Source: Mucilaginibacter sp. KACC 22063
GTDB lineage: Bacteria > Bacteroidota > Bacteroidia > Sphingobacteriales > Sphingobacteriaceae
Length of the DNA: 64,000 nucleotides
Assembly: GCF_028736115.1 (NCBI RefSeq)
Contig: NZ_CP117877.1
Coordinates: 3,100,001 to 3,164,000, forward strand
Direction: 5' to 3'
Positions 46,795 through 55,678 of the stretch are shown piece by piece. Every line of letters begins with the position of its first letter. Position 1 is the first letter of the stretch. Under the pieces are notes generated by a model, which searched no databases, had not been told where the DNA came from, and saw nothing but the letters and a program-made list of their open reading frames with translations. Both the position numbers and the translations under genes were made by a program.

Positions 46795-47745
46795 ATGGAA
46801 AAACGTGAGTTAGGACATTCCGGCATTAAGGTGGCGCCTTTTTGTTTCGGAGGCAATGTGTTTGGATGGACCATAGATGAGCCGAAATCTTTTGAATTGC
46901 TTGATGCATTTACCGGTAAAGGTTTCGATTTTATAGATACTGCCGATGTGTATTCCAGATGGGCACCCGGCAACAAAGGTGGGGAATCGGAAACCATCAT
47001 AGGTAACTGGCTTAACAAAAGTGGTAAACGCCAAAATGTAATTATTGCCACAAAGGTGGGTAAGCCAATGGCTGAAGACAAGAAAGGCCTTTCCAAAAAA
47101 CACATTATCGAAGCGGCAGAAGCTTCGCTTAAGCGTTTGCAAACAGATTATATCGATTTATACCAATCGCACGATGATGATCAGCAAACCCCATTTGAAG
47201 AAACCTTTGAAGCTTACGAGCAGCTTTTAAAAGAAGGAAAAGTGCGCGCTATCGGTGCTTCCAACTATACAGAGAACCGCTTACGCGAAGCTTTGAATGT
47301 AAGCGAATCAAGGGGGCTGATCGCTTACCAAACCTTACAGCCCGAATACAATTTATATGACCGTGAAGATTTTGAAAAAAACCTTGAACCACTTTGTATT
47401 GAAAAGGGCTTGGGTGTAATTAATTACTTTTCATTAGCCAGCGGCTTCTTAACCGGCAAATACCGTTCAGAAGACGACCTGAACAAAAGCCAACGTGGTG
47501 GCGGTATCAAAAAATACCTGAACGACCGCGGGCATGCTATATTAAAAGCGCTTGACCAGGTAGCAGGCGAATATAACTCTACTCCTGCCGCAGTTTCATT
47601 AGCCTGGTTGATTGCCCGGCCAAGTATTACTGCACCTATTGCAAGCGCAACATCCGTACAACAGCTTGATGATATTACCAAAGCAGTTGAACTTAATCTG
47701 AGCACTGAAGCAATCACCATACTTAATAAAGCAAGCGATTATTAA
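46795..47745 (+). CDS. Aldo/keto reductase
   Basis: A 316-residue (alpha/beta)8 NADPH-dependent reductase. The catalytic set is visible: Asp/Tyr in FIDTADVY, Lys in IATKVGKP, His in YQSHDDD, and the cofactor end KALDQVAGEYNSTPAAVSLAWL with SATSVQQL. The substrate is unknown, probably an aldehyde or sugar derivative. It follows a small unknown gene and ends before a terminator. Confidence 0.93.
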   Translation: MEKRELGHSGIKVAPFCFGGNVFGWTIDEPKSFELLDAFTGKGFDFIDTADVYSRWAPGNKGGESETIIGNWLNKSGKRQNVIIATKVGKPMAEDKKGLSKKHIIEAAEASLKRLQTDYIDLYQSHDDDQQTPFEETFEAYEQLLKEGKVRAIGASNYTENRLREALNVSESRGLIAYQTLQPEYNLYDREDFEKNLEPLCIEKGLGVINYFSLASGFLTGKYRSEDDLNKSQRGGGIKKYLNDRGHAILKALDQVAGEYNSTPAAVSLAWLIARPSITAPIASATSVQQLDDITKAVELNLSTEAITILNKASDY

Positions 47746-47763
47746 ATCGCACTACAATAAAAC

Positions 47764-47797
47764 AGAAAGGCCGCCTTATAACATCAGCGGCCTTTCT
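47764..47797. terminator. Terminator after aldo/keto reductase
   Basis: AGAAAGGCCGC (47764-47774) and GCGGCCTTTCT (47787-47797) form an 11-bp stem with a 12-base loop. It serves both the reductase and, from the other side, the convergent gene at 47823. Confidence 0.8.
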
Positions 47798-47822
47798 TAG
47801 TATATATTAGGGTATAATGCTT

Positions 47823-48635
47823 TTAGAAGATCCTGCCTGGGCGTAAGCCCCCTCTTGGCGAATCATTGGATACAAAGTGGTCATTGCTCAGGCGGTTGCC
47901 GTTATTGTTAACAGGCTGGTTGTTTGAGTTACCATTCCATTTACCGCGGTTGTCATTTCCACCTCTGCCCTGTCCGTTGTTATTTTGATACTGTCCGCCG
48001 TTTTGGTTTCCACCCCAGTTGCCACGGTTGTCGTTGCCTCTGTTTTGGTTGTAGTCACCTTGTTGCTGGCCGTATGGGTTATATCCATTTTGAGGATAAT
48101 TTGACTGGTTGCCGCGGTTTTGAAAATTGTCCCTGCTACGGTCGCGCCATTGGCCCCTGTTGTAACGGTCATCATCACCTCTGTTTGGCTGGTCAAATCC
48201 CCCGCGGTAATCACCGTATCCCCCTCGGCGATCATTATTAGCATAGTTCCAGTCAGATCTGCGGGCAAATCCCCCGAATCTTTCACGGTACATATCATGG
48301 TGCATATATGGGCGTACCTCTCTTACTTCATAGTGGCGGAATGAACGCCAATCCATATTTCTGTAGTTTCCAGGCAGATAAGTGTTTGATATCCATCTGT
48401 TGCCGTCCATGTAGTAATAGCAATGTTGTGGGATGCTGTAGTATGCTTCAACTTCTGGCAGGTAATAATAGTCGTTGCAGTTATCATCAGCCGGATATTG
48501 GTACTGCACAGGTACAGGGCGTGTTGCAACAACATTTCCAAAATTAAAGCTTACATGTAAACCTATTTGTGCGTCAGCAGCTTTGAAGGTTAATAAACCT
48601 GCGCTTACTGCTATTATTGTGGCTAACTTTTTCAT
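47823..48635 (-). CDS. Secreted Asn/Gly/Arg-rich low-complexity protein
   Basis: A 270-residue protein if it starts at MKKLATIIAVSAG (ATG 48635), which gives a clean signal peptide ending AADAQ. A tyrosine-rich domain (about 45-95: YYYLPEVEAYYSI, CYYYMDGNRWI) is followed by a 150-residue tail of Asn, Gly, Arg, Gln and Tyr with RGN/NRGN repeats. The tail is probably disordered. I recall similar proteins with the YYY..PEVEAYY domain in Bacteroidota but no known function; surface binding or phase-separating behaviour is guesswork. Confidence 0.75.
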   Translation of the reverse strand: MKKLATIIAVSAGLLTFKAADAQIGLHVSFNFGNVVATRPVPVQYQYPADDNCNDYYYLPEVEAYYSIPQHCYYYMDGNRWISNTYLPGNYRNMDWRSFRHYEVREVRPYMHHDMYRERFGGFARRSDWNYANNDRRGGYGDYRGGFDQPNRGDDDRYNRGQWRDRSRDNFQNRGNQSNYPQNGYNPYGQQQGDYNQNRGNDNRGNWGGNQNGGQYQNNNGQGRGGNDNRGKWNGNSNNQPVNNNGNRLSNDHFVSNDSPRGGLRPGRIF

Positions 48636-48908
48636 ATCTTTTGCGATTTGTAGATATGACTGCAAAAAGCAAGCGATAGTTTAATCAAACAACTATTTAT
48701 TTCTTATAATTTATATTAATTGGAATAATGTTTTTATTAAAAACTAAAAAGTAAAATTATATTCTGCGAACGCATCTAATCAAACATCAAGTCGAAATAA
48801 TATTAGGTAAATTATTTTACTCTGTGGTAAAAATGTTACTATCTGCATTCACCTGAATATTATTTAATTGAAATAGATTATATTATTTTTGAACATACAC
48901 TCATTACA

Positions 48909-50189
48909 ATGAAAAACAAATTAGCAATCACTTCGGTAATCGCAGCCGCAGCATTAGGCAGCTTGCTTGCATTTAAACCGTTAGATAAAGAAACAGCTAC
49001 CTCAAAAGCAGATGCTGCCACCACCCTAAAATTACCTGATGGCTTTAATGCATCTATTATAGCTGACAACCTTGGCCAGGTAAGGCACATTTTTGTAACG
49101 CCACAAGGCGACATCTATGCCAAATTAAACCGCCCAAAAGATGGCAAAGGTATTTTAGAGTTGCATGAAGGCACCAACGGCACTGCACAAGTGGTAAAAG
49201 GATTTGGTAATTATGGCGGCACAGGCATTTATGTAAAAGACGGTTATTTATATGCCTCATCAAACGAAGAAGTTTTTCGATATAAACTGGACGCAAACAA
49301 CCAGGTAATTAATCCTGATCAGCCTGAAAAAATTATTACCGGTTTGATCAACCGTCGCCAGCACGAATCAAAATCTATTGTGCTTGATAATGATGGCAAC
49401 ATCTATGTAAATATAGGTGCCTATTCAAACTCATGCCAGGAGCGTGACCGCCAGCCGGGTTCTATGGGCCGTAAAGGCTGCCCTATCCTTGATTCGGCAG
49501 GTGGTATATGGCAATTTAAAGCCAATAAGCTTAATCAGACTTATGGCGATGGCGTGCATTATGCCCGTGGGTTGCGTAACGTGGTTGGCCTTGACTGGAA
49601 CCAGCAGGATAACCAGTTATTTGTCATGCAGCATGGCCGCGATCAGTTACATGATCTCTTTCCTAACCTTTATACGGTACAGCAATCAGCACTTTTACCG
49701 GCAGAATGTATGTATGTCATTAAAAAAGGAGATAACGCAGGTTGGCCATATATTTATTACGACTGGCAAACCAATAAAAAAATGTTAGCCCCTGAATATG
49801 GCGGAGATGGCAAGAAAACTGGCGGCGAGGACGCTATTGATCCCGCAGCAGCTTATCCTGGCCACCTTGCGCCTAATGGCTTGTTATTTTATACCGGTAA
49901 CCAATTCCCGGAAAAATATAAAAATGGTGCATTCATTGCCTTCCACGGATCATGGAACCGTGCACCAGAACCACAGGCGGGTTACTTTGTAGTATTTCAA
50001 CCATTTAAAGACGGCAAGCCAAGCGGCAAATGGGAAATTTTTGCCGATAACTTTGCAGGCAGTGCCGAAAAAGCGGGCAGCGGCCGTGCAGACCACAGGC
50101 CATGCGGCTTAGCACAAGGCCCTGATGGCTCATTATATGTGAGCGACGACACTAAAGGAACAATCTTTAAAATCAGTTACAAAAAATAA
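48909..50189 (+). CDS. PQQ-dependent sugar dehydrogenase (sorbosone dehydrogenase-like)
   Basis: A 426-residue protein with a signal-like N-terminus, then a six-bladed beta-propeller typical of soluble glucose/sorbosone dehydrogenases: LPDGFNASIIADNLGQVRH, GLRNVVGLDW, GDNAGWPYIYYDW, APNGLLFYTG, FIAFHGSWNR and GLAQGPDGSLYVSDD. These enzymes oxidise sugars in the periplasm with PQQ. Electrons would pass to the cytochrome c encoded next, whose start overlaps this stop by one base. No PQQ synthesis genes are in the window. A TATTTTTG -7-like box is at 48884-48891. Confidence 0.88.
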   Translation: MKNKLAITSVIAAAALGSLLAFKPLDKETATSKADAATTLKLPDGFNASIIADNLGQVRHIFVTPQGDIYAKLNRPKDGKGILELHEGTNGTAQVVKGFGNYGGTGIYVKDGYLYASSNEEVFRYKLDANNQVINPDQPEKIITGLINRRQHESKSIVLDNDGNIYVNIGAYSNSCQERDRQPGSMGRKGCPILDSAGGIWQFKANKLNQTYGDGVHYARGLRNVVGLDWNQQDNQLFVMQHGRDQLHDLFPNLYTVQQSALLPAECMYVIKKGDNAGWPYIYYDWQTNKKMLAPEYGGDGKKTGGEDAIDPAAAYPGHLAPNGLLFYTGNQFPEKYKNGAFIAFHGSWNRAPEPQAGYFVVFQPFKDGKPSGKWEIFADNFAGSAEKAGSGRADHRPCGLAQGPDGSLYVSDDTKGTIFKISYKK

Positions 50190-50638
50190 TGTCTAATCAT
50201 TTTAAGGCGGTACTTAGTTTCATTATCATATCTGTTATTGCAACTTCAAGTTTCGCACAGCATAAAACACTAAAAAAGAAATCCGCAGCTACGGGTGGCG
50301 GCTTAACTGCACAAATTGCCAGCGGACAGAAATTATATACTCAGTACTGTGTATCATGCCATCAGGCTGATGGCGGCGGTGTACAAAATATGAACCCACC
50401 GCTGATAAAAACCAGCTATGTATTGGGCGATAAATCAAAGATCATCCATATCCTGCTTAAAGGTTTCAGCGAACAGGTAGAGATTGAAGGGAATTACTAC
50501 AACAACACCATGCCATCTTTCGACTACCTGAAAGACCAGCAAATTGCAGACGTATTAACTTACGTGCGCAATAGTTTCGGTAATAAGGCAAGTGCTGTTA
50601 AAACAGCAGAGGTCACGAAGCTAAGAGCTGCCAAGTAA
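50189..50638 (+). CDS. Periplasmic c-type cytochrome
   Basis: A 149-residue protein with a signal peptide (ends SSFAQ). One haem c site CVSCH is at about residues 55-59, and the axial Met is likely in TMPSF. It resembles the cytochrome partners of sugar or alcohol dehydrogenases. The gene overlaps the dehydrogenase stop by one base (TAATG), so both are made together. Confidence 0.9.
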   Translation: MSNHFKAVLSFIIISVIATSSFAQHKTLKKKSAATGGGLTAQIASGQKLYTQYCVSCHQADGGGVQNMNPPLIKTSYVLGDKSKIIHILLKGFSEQVEIEGNYYNNTMPSFDYLKDQQIADVLTYVRNSFGNKASAVKTAEVTKLRAAK

Positions 50639-50672
50639 CAAAGAAGGTTCATCAATTGATGAACCTTCTTTG
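50639..50672. terminator. Perfect 34-base palindrome between cytochrome and gpmA
   Basis: The whole segment is self-complementary (arms of 17 bases, CAAAGAAGGTTCATCAA and its complement). It lies between convergent genes and is a strong bidirectional terminator. Confidence 0.85.
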
Positions 50673-50673
50673 T

Positions 50674-51363
50674 TTATTCTAAATAGTAATGCCTGATGCT
50701 GTTCAGCCTGTCGTCCAGTTCATAAACCAGCGGCACTGCTGTAGGTATATCAAGCTTAGTGACTTCCTCGTCAGATAAATTCTCAACATATTGGATCAAT
50801 GCACGCAAACTATTACCGTGCGCGCTGATGATTACTTTTTGATTTTGCCGTAAGGCAGGGATAATACTTTCGTGCCAGAAAGGTAAAGCGCGGTCTAAAG
50901 TTTCGCTCAGGTTTTCGGTTAACGGCAGCTCACGGTAAGTAAGATCATTATAACGCAGGTAGTGGCCGGGAAAACGGTCATCCTGTTCGGTGATCTCCGG
51001 CGGATGCTCATGTGGGTCGCGGCGCCATTTATGCACCTGTTCTTCGCCGTATTTATCAATGGTTTCCTGTTTGTTTAAACCCTGCAAAGCACCATAAAAA
51101 CGTTCATTTAAACGCCATGATTTATGCACGGGTATCCAAAGCATGTCCAGTTCTTCAAGGGCAATGTGCAATGTTTTAATAGCTCGTTTTAGAACAGAGG
51201 TAAAAGCTACATCAAAATCTAGCCCATGCTTTTTTAGCAGCTCACCTGCTTTTTTCGCCTGCTGCATACCTTCTTCAGACAGGTCTACATCTGTCCAGCC
51301 TGTAAAACGGTTCTCTTTATTCCACTCGCTTTCGCCGTGGCGCAATAAAACTAATTTTTGCAT
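50674..51363 (-). CDS. gpmA: 2,3-bisphosphoglycerate-dependent phosphoglycerate mutase
   Basis: A 229-residue glycolytic enzyme that interconverts 3- and 2-phosphoglycerate. The phosphohistidine motif [10 protein letters not shown] and the [10 protein letters not shown] block are intact; the second His is in [11 protein letters not shown]. Length and order match the cofactor-dependent mutases. It stands alone. Confidence 0.96.
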   Translation of the reverse strand: MQKLVLLRHGESEWNKENRFTGWTDVDLSEEGMQQAKKAGELLKKHGLDFDVAFTSVLKRAIKTLHIALEELDMLWIPVHKSWRLNERFYGALQGLNKQETIDKYGEEQVHKWRRDPHEHPPEITEQDDRFPGHYLRYNDLTYRELPLTENLSETLDRALPFWHESIIPALRQNQKVIISAHGNSLRALIQYVENLSDEEVTKLDIPTAVPLVYELDDRLNSIRHYYLE

Positions 51364-51417
51364 ACGCCAATATAACCAGAATTTGTATACCCGGTTTTAA
51401 TATTGTTAACTTGCGGT

Positions 51418-51801
51418 GTGAAAGATTTTAAAAAATATTATTTGATCCCGGCTTCGCCCGAGGACGTTTATAACGCCATAACCAATCCGGTTACTATTGA
51501 GCTTTGGACTGGCGAACCTGCTGAAATGTCGACCGAACCGGGGACCGAGTTTTCGATGTGGGATGGTAGCATCGTAGGCAAAAACATCGAGTTTGAAGCC
51601 GGAAAGAAAATTGTACAGCAATGGTATTTCGACGGCCAGGATGAGCCTTCTATGGTTACCATTAAACTCCACCAAGATAAAGATGGAACATCTGCAGAAC
51701 TAAGGCATACCAACATACCAGACGAGGCCTACAATGATATAACTGAAGGTTGGACCGATTCATATTTTGGCGGCCTTATCGATTTCTTCTCCTTCGGATA
51801 A
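51418..51801 (+). CDS. SRPBCC/AHSA1-like domain protein
   Basis: A 127-residue protein, likely started by GTG 51418 (VKDFKKYYLIPASPEDVY); a TTG at 51403 gives a longer but less fitting start. It matches the START-like fold of Aha1-type proteins: an N-terminal strand, IELWTGEPAEM, GKKIVQQWYF and a C-terminal helix with DSYFGGLIDFF. Ligand is unknown. A terminator follows. Confidence 0.82.
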   Translation: MKDFKKYYLIPASPEDVYNAITNPVTIELWTGEPAEMSTEPGTEFSMWDGSIVGKNIEFEAGKKIVQQWYFDGQDEPSMVTIKLHQDKDGTSAELRHTNIPDEAYNDITEGWTDSYFGGLIDFFSFG

Positions 51802-51819
51802 TAAAACACTGGCAACAAA

Positions 51820-51847
51820 AAAGCCGTTCCTTTTCAGGAACGGCTTT
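51820..51847. terminator. Bidirectional terminator between SRPBCC and ompA-type genes
   Basis: AAAGCCGTTCC (51820-51830) and GGAACGGCTTT (51837-51847) form a perfect 11-bp stem with a T-run on one side and an A-run on the other. Confidence 0.85.
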
Positions 51848-51869
51848 CTGTTTTTAGAGCAATTGTTGC

Positions 51870-53228
51870 TTAGTATAAAGTAAACTCTACACGGCGGTTT
51901 TTCTGACGTCCGGCAGCAGTTTTGTTAGAAGCAATTGGTTGGGTTTCGCCATAACCTACAGCTTCGATACGTGACTCGTTAGCGCCTTTGCTTACTAAGT
52001 AAGATTTAACGGCTTCTGCACGGTCTTTAGATAATTTCATGTTCGCCGCATCTGAACCAACATTATCTGTGTGACCAGCTAATTTCAGGCTGAAGTTTTT
52101 GTTCATCAGGATCTCAGCAACACGGTCAAGACTTGCATAAGAATGTGCTTTGATGGTAGCTTTACCAAAATCAAATTCAAGATTTTTGATCGCTTCTCTT
52201 ACCACTCTCTTATCCTCTTCAGTGATGATGATCTTAGCAGGAGCTAATGGGCAACCAGCACCGTCAACTTTAGTACCTGCAGGAGTGTTAGGGCATTTGT
52301 CGTAGATATCCGGCACACCGTCACCATCGCTGTCAGCAGTTAATTTTGAATTTAAAGCAGACAGGTTAGCATTAGTGTTGTTCAGATCATTACGTAATTG
52401 CTGATTTGCAGCACGCTCAGCATCTAACTGGTTTTGTAACTGCATATCTTTTACTAAGTACTCAGTACGCATAGAGTTAACTGGATTATGACGTACTAAT
52501 TGTGGTTTTGAACGTTTACCCAACGCAAACTCTAAACCGATGTGTGCGTAAGAGAATTTATCGTTGCTGCTACCAATAGTGTAACCGTCAAAGTTGTCAC
52601 CGTCAACAAAGTTAACCTGGTAACCAACGTTTAAACCTACTACATCACCTAAGTTAAAGCGAAGGCCTAAACCTACCGGGATGTAAGCAGCTTTAACGCT
52701 ACCGTTTGGTTTGTAATCAACCTCGGTATTTGTGCCTACAGCACGTAATTTTGGTTGGAAACCCATTAAACCGAAACCGGCAGAGAAATAAGGTTGAATA
52801 GCGTTTTGTTGATTTCTCCAGCTAATGTTAGCTAAAGTAAATTGGCCGCTTAAGTCAACAGCATAGTTAATTTGTGTTTTGTAGCTGTCGCGGATAGATG
52901 CTTCAGCACTTGGAACAGGGCCTGTACCTTCAACGTTACCGCGGAAGAAACTTAACTGACCTGCAAATGAGTGAGAAAATTGGTTACGAACGTATGCACC
53001 GTAGCCAACATTGCTATTAGGTGTACGGTAATCATCATGACCACGGAAAATTGTGTATGGAGTTAATAGTCCTCCGTCAACACCTATTGACCAGGTGCGG
53101 AACTGTGCGCCTTTAGCGAAAGGCTGTACATAATCACTTTTGCTTAGAGAGTCTGTTTGTGCCATCAACTTGTTACCTGCCAGCAGAGCGCTTAGTAACA
53201 GCAATGATTTGTTAAAGTTAATTTTCAT
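51870..53228 (-). CDS. OmpA-family outer-membrane protein with thrombospondin-type repeat
   Basis: A 452-residue protein starting at MKINFNKSLLLL (signal peptide ends LMAQ). An N-terminal beta-barrel of about 230 residues is followed by a coiled region (EYLVKDMQLQNQL), one calcium-binding TSP3-like stretch (ADSDGDGVPD, CPNTPAGT) and an OmpA/MotB domain that binds peptidoglycan (SLKLAGHTDNVGSDAAN, NRRVEFTLY). It tethers the outer membrane to the wall. This layout is common in Bacteroidota. Confidence 0.95.
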   Translation of the reverse strand: MKINFNKSLLLLSALLAGNKLMAQTDSLSKSDYVQPFAKGAQFRTWSIGVDGGLLTPYTIFRGHDDYRTPNSNVGYGAYVRNQFSHSFAGQLSFFRGNVEGTGPVPSAEASIRDSYKTQINYAVDLSGQFTLANISWRNQQNAIQPYFSAGFGLMGFQPKLRAVGTNTEVDYKPNGSVKAAYIPVGLGLRFNLGDVVGLNVGYQVNFVDGDNFDGYTIGSSNDKFSYAHIGLEFALGKRSKPQLVRHNPVNSMRTEYLVKDMQLQNQLDAERAANQQLRNDLNNTNANLSALNSKLTADSDGDGVPDIYDKCPNTPAGTKVDGAGCPLAPAKIIITEEDKRVVREAIKNLEFDFGKATIKAHSYASLDRVAEILMNKNFSLKLAGHTDNVGSDAANMKLSKDRAEAVKSYLVSKGANESRIEAVGYGETQPIASNKTAAGRQKNRRVEFTLY

Positions 53229-53329
53229 AATGTAATGATTAAGTCGGTAAGCAGTCAATAAAACTGCTTGCCCGAGCAACGCAACATGTATGCCATTTGT
53301 TTTAAACTATTCACAGATATGCATAAAAA

Positions 53330-53367
53330 AGGCTACAACTGTAACTTTCCTATTACAATTGTAGCCT
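53330..53367 (-). terminator. Rho-independent terminator of the metZ-like gene
   Basis: AGGCTACAA plus CTGTAA (53330-53344) pairs with 53353-53367, one mismatch in 15; on the minus strand it is followed by a run of T. Confidence 0.8.
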
Positions 53368-53403
53368 GTAGCCTACAACATTATATGTAAAAATAGCCGA
53401 TGC

Positions 53404-54585
53404 TTATGAAGCACTCTGAGCAAGTGCCTGCTCAATATCAGCTATAATATCATCTACCTTTTCTAAACCTGCCGAAACACGGATTAAGCCCGGTGTTATA
53501 CCAACTGATAAACGTTGTTCTTCGGTTAGTTTAGAGTGTGTGGTACTTGCCGGGTGCGATGCAATACTGCGACTATCACCCAGGTTGGCTGTTACTGATA
53601 ACAATTGCAAGGCATCCAGAAACTTACGGCCTGCAACTACACCGCCTTTAATTTCAAAACATAATACACCGCCACCCTGCTTCATTTGTTTTTGAGCAAT
53701 ATCATACTGCGGGTGCCCTTTCAGGAAAGGATATTTCACCCACGAAACATTAGGGTTATTCTGCAATGCTTCTGCTACTTTTAAAGCATTCGCGCAGTGG
53801 CGCTCCATGCGTACATCAAGCGTTTCCAGACTTTTGCTTAATACCCATGCGTTAAACGGCGACATTGCAGGGCCGGTATTACGGCAGAACAGGTAAATCT
53901 CATGGATCAGATCCTTACGGCCCAAAACGATACCACCTAATACCCTACCCTGCCCGTCAATCCACTTAGTAGCTGAGTGTACAATCAAATCGGCACCAAA
54001 TTCAACCGGGCGTTGTAGTAACGGTGTAGCAAAACAATTATCTACGTTTAAGATCAGGTTATGCTTCTTGGTAAACTGTCCTACCCACTCCAGGTCAATT
54101 ACTTCTAACTGCGGATTGGTTGGCGTTTCCAGATACACCATTTTTGTAGTAGGCTGTACAGCTGCTTCCCACGCTGCCTGGTCATTGGCATCAACCAAAG
54201 TGCAGGTAATACCAAAACGAGGCAGGTATTTAGTCACAATAGTGAAAGTACTGCCAAAAACAGAGCTGCAGCAGATTAAGTGATCGCCTTGTTGCAGCAA
54301 TGCAAATATGGATGAGAAAATAGCGCTCATACCTGTAGAGGTAGCAAAACCGTCTTCTGTACCTTCAAGCGCACACATTTTTTTCACAAACTCATCAACA
54401 TTCGGGTTACTGAAACGGCTATAAATGTTATCATCGCTTTCATCTGCAAAAGCAGCGCGCATCGCTTCGGCTTCGTCAAATACAAAACTGCTTGTAATAT
54501 ATAATGGCGTAGAGTGTTCCTGCTGTTGCGAACGTGGGGTTTGTATGCGTACGGCCTGGGTAACCGGGTCTAATTGCTGAGACAT
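53404..54585 (-). CDS. metZ: Trans-sulfuration PLP enzyme (O-succinyl/acetylhomoserine sulfhydrylase-like)
   Basis: A 393-residue PLP enzyme of the Cys/Met metabolism family, starting at MSQQLDPVTQAVR; an earlier start would run into the OsmC gene end. The PLP lysine is in HSATKWIDGQGRVLGG, and the DNCFATPLLQRP and GDSRSIASHPASTTH blocks match the family. Start and ATP-free sulfhydrylation of O-acylhomoserine fit MetZ or MetY; a cystathionine synthase cannot be excluded. It is 19 bases downstream of the OsmC gene on the same strand. Confidence 0.88.
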   Translation of the reverse strand: MSQQLDPVTQAVRIQTPRSQQQEHSTPLYITSSFVFDEAEAMRAAFADESDDNIYSRFSNPNVDEFVKKMCALEGTEDGFATSTGMSAIFSSIFALLQQGDHLICCSSVFGSTFTIVTKYLPRFGITCTLVDANDQAAWEAAVQPTTKMVYLETPTNPQLEVIDLEWVGQFTKKHNLILNVDNCFATPLLQRPVEFGADLIVHSATKWIDGQGRVLGGIVLGRKDLIHEIYLFCRNTGPAMSPFNAWVLSKSLETLDVRMERHCANALKVAEALQNNPNVSWVKYPFLKGHPQYDIAQKQMKQGGGVLCFEIKGGVVAGRKFLDALQLLSVTANLGDSRSIASHPASTTHSKLTEEQRLSVGITPGLIRVSAGLEKVDDIIADIEQALAQSAS

Positions 54586-54604
54586 ATTATATTGATCAGG
54601 AGTA

Positions 54605-55030
54605 TTAAGATTTATGTACAAAAACTTTTGATTCGATCTGTGCGCCGGCACCTTTCAAGGTAGCAGCTACCGAGCAGTACTTATTTAAAGAAAGGTCAAC
54701 CGCGCGGCGGGCCTTATCTTCATCCACGTTTCCGTAAATGTGAAATTCGATAGTTACATTTTTCCATAAAGATGGCTCTACACCTGCTTCACGGTCACCG
54801 CTGATGGTCATTTTATAATCCTTTACATCCTGGCGCTGTTTCTTTAAAATACTGATTACATCTATACCCGCACAACCACCAAGCCCCATCAAAAGCATTT
54901 GCATAGGGCGTACGCCATAATCCCAGCCGCCGCTTTCGGGGCTGCTGTCCATACGTACAACATGACCGTTGGCATCTTTGGCTTCAAAGCCGAAATCGCC
55001 TTTAACACGAGATAATTCAATGGTTTGCAT
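54605..55030 (-). CDS. OsmC/Ohr family protein
   Basis: A 141-residue protein starting at MQTIELSRVKGDFGFEA. The hallmark GLGGCAGIDVISIL, with the reactive Cys, and a second Cys in NKYCSVAATL support an OsmC-type thiol peroxidase. It has the typical mixed beta-alpha order. It is the first gene before the metZ-like gene, which suggests a sulfur or redox link. Confidence 0.9.
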   Translation of the reverse strand: MQTIELSRVKGDFGFEAKDANGHVVRMDSSPESGGWDYGVRPMQMLLMGLGGCAGIDVISILKKQRQDVKDYKMTISGDREAGVEPSLWKNVTIEFHIYGNVDEDKARRAVDLSLNKYCSVAATLKGAGAQIESKVFVHKS

Positions 55031-55131
55031 AATATTAAGTAACAATGTAATGGCGAATTTATAATTTATTGACGGGACATTTAATTAAAATAAGGTAAAA
55101 AGCGATATTGCTACAATAAAATCACATTTCT

Positions 55132-55605
55132 ATGAAATCCATTATTGTAACCTGCCTTATTGCCGCATGTTCATTCAATGCATTTGCACAAAAGAACCTT
55201 TTATCATACGAAGACATTAAATACCTGTTGCACAATAACCTAAATAAAGCCGACACCTTTTTATCAGCCAAAGGCTATAAGCAGCAAACTGTTAAATCTG
55301 CTGCAAAGAACAGGAAATACACGATGGCTTTTCCGGGCGGACTGAACAACGAAGTCAACCTACGGTCAGACGGTAAAAAGATCTTTGTTTCGATTGAGAC
55401 GAATACACAGGAACAGTATAACCTGGTCAAAAACTCGATAGCATCTTTCAAGGTAAGTTCGGCTGCCGGGCCTGATACCGAGGCTTATGACATTAAAGAC
55501 TTGGGTAACATTTATATTGTTGTGGGTGATAATAATATAGACCCTTTAAAGAAAGACTACGACATACAGATAGTACCCAATAAAAACATTGCGGCAATAA
55601 ATTAA
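55132..55605 (+). CDS. Secreted unknown protein
   Basis: A 157-residue protein with a signal peptide (ends NAFAQ). The mature part is mixed alpha/beta with a helix LLHNNLNKADTFLSAKGY and strands KKIFVSIETN and NIYIVVGD. I do not recognise the family. It stands alone, ahead of a terminator. Confidence 0.75.
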   Translation: MKSIIVTCLIAACSFNAFAQKNLLSYEDIKYLLHNNLNKADTFLSAKGYKQQTVKSAAKNRKYTMAFPGGLNNEVNLRSDGKKIFVSIETNTQEQYNLVKNSIASFKVSSAAGPDTEAYDIKDLGNIYIVVGDNNIDPLKKDYDIQIVPNKNIAAIN

Positions 55606-55624
55606 AATATAATGCTCAAACAAG

Positions 55625-55656
55625 AATGGCGTGCCAGTTCAAACCGGCACGCCATT
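55625..55656. terminator. Strong terminator before the PUL
   Basis: AATGGCGTGCC (55625-55635) and GGCACGCCATT (55646-55656) form an 11-bp stem followed by a T-run; it serves the + strand gene and may also end the PUL message from the other side. Confidence 0.85.
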
Positions 55657-55678
55657 TTTTTGTAAATGAGTGTATTAC

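Noticed and set aside
47888..48298. A 136-residue open frame on the minus strand in another phase of the Asn/Gly/Arg-rich gene
   Set aside because: It is a by-product of the repetitive codons: Thr/Ala/Val-rich without domain or start context, fully inside a gene with a signal peptide.
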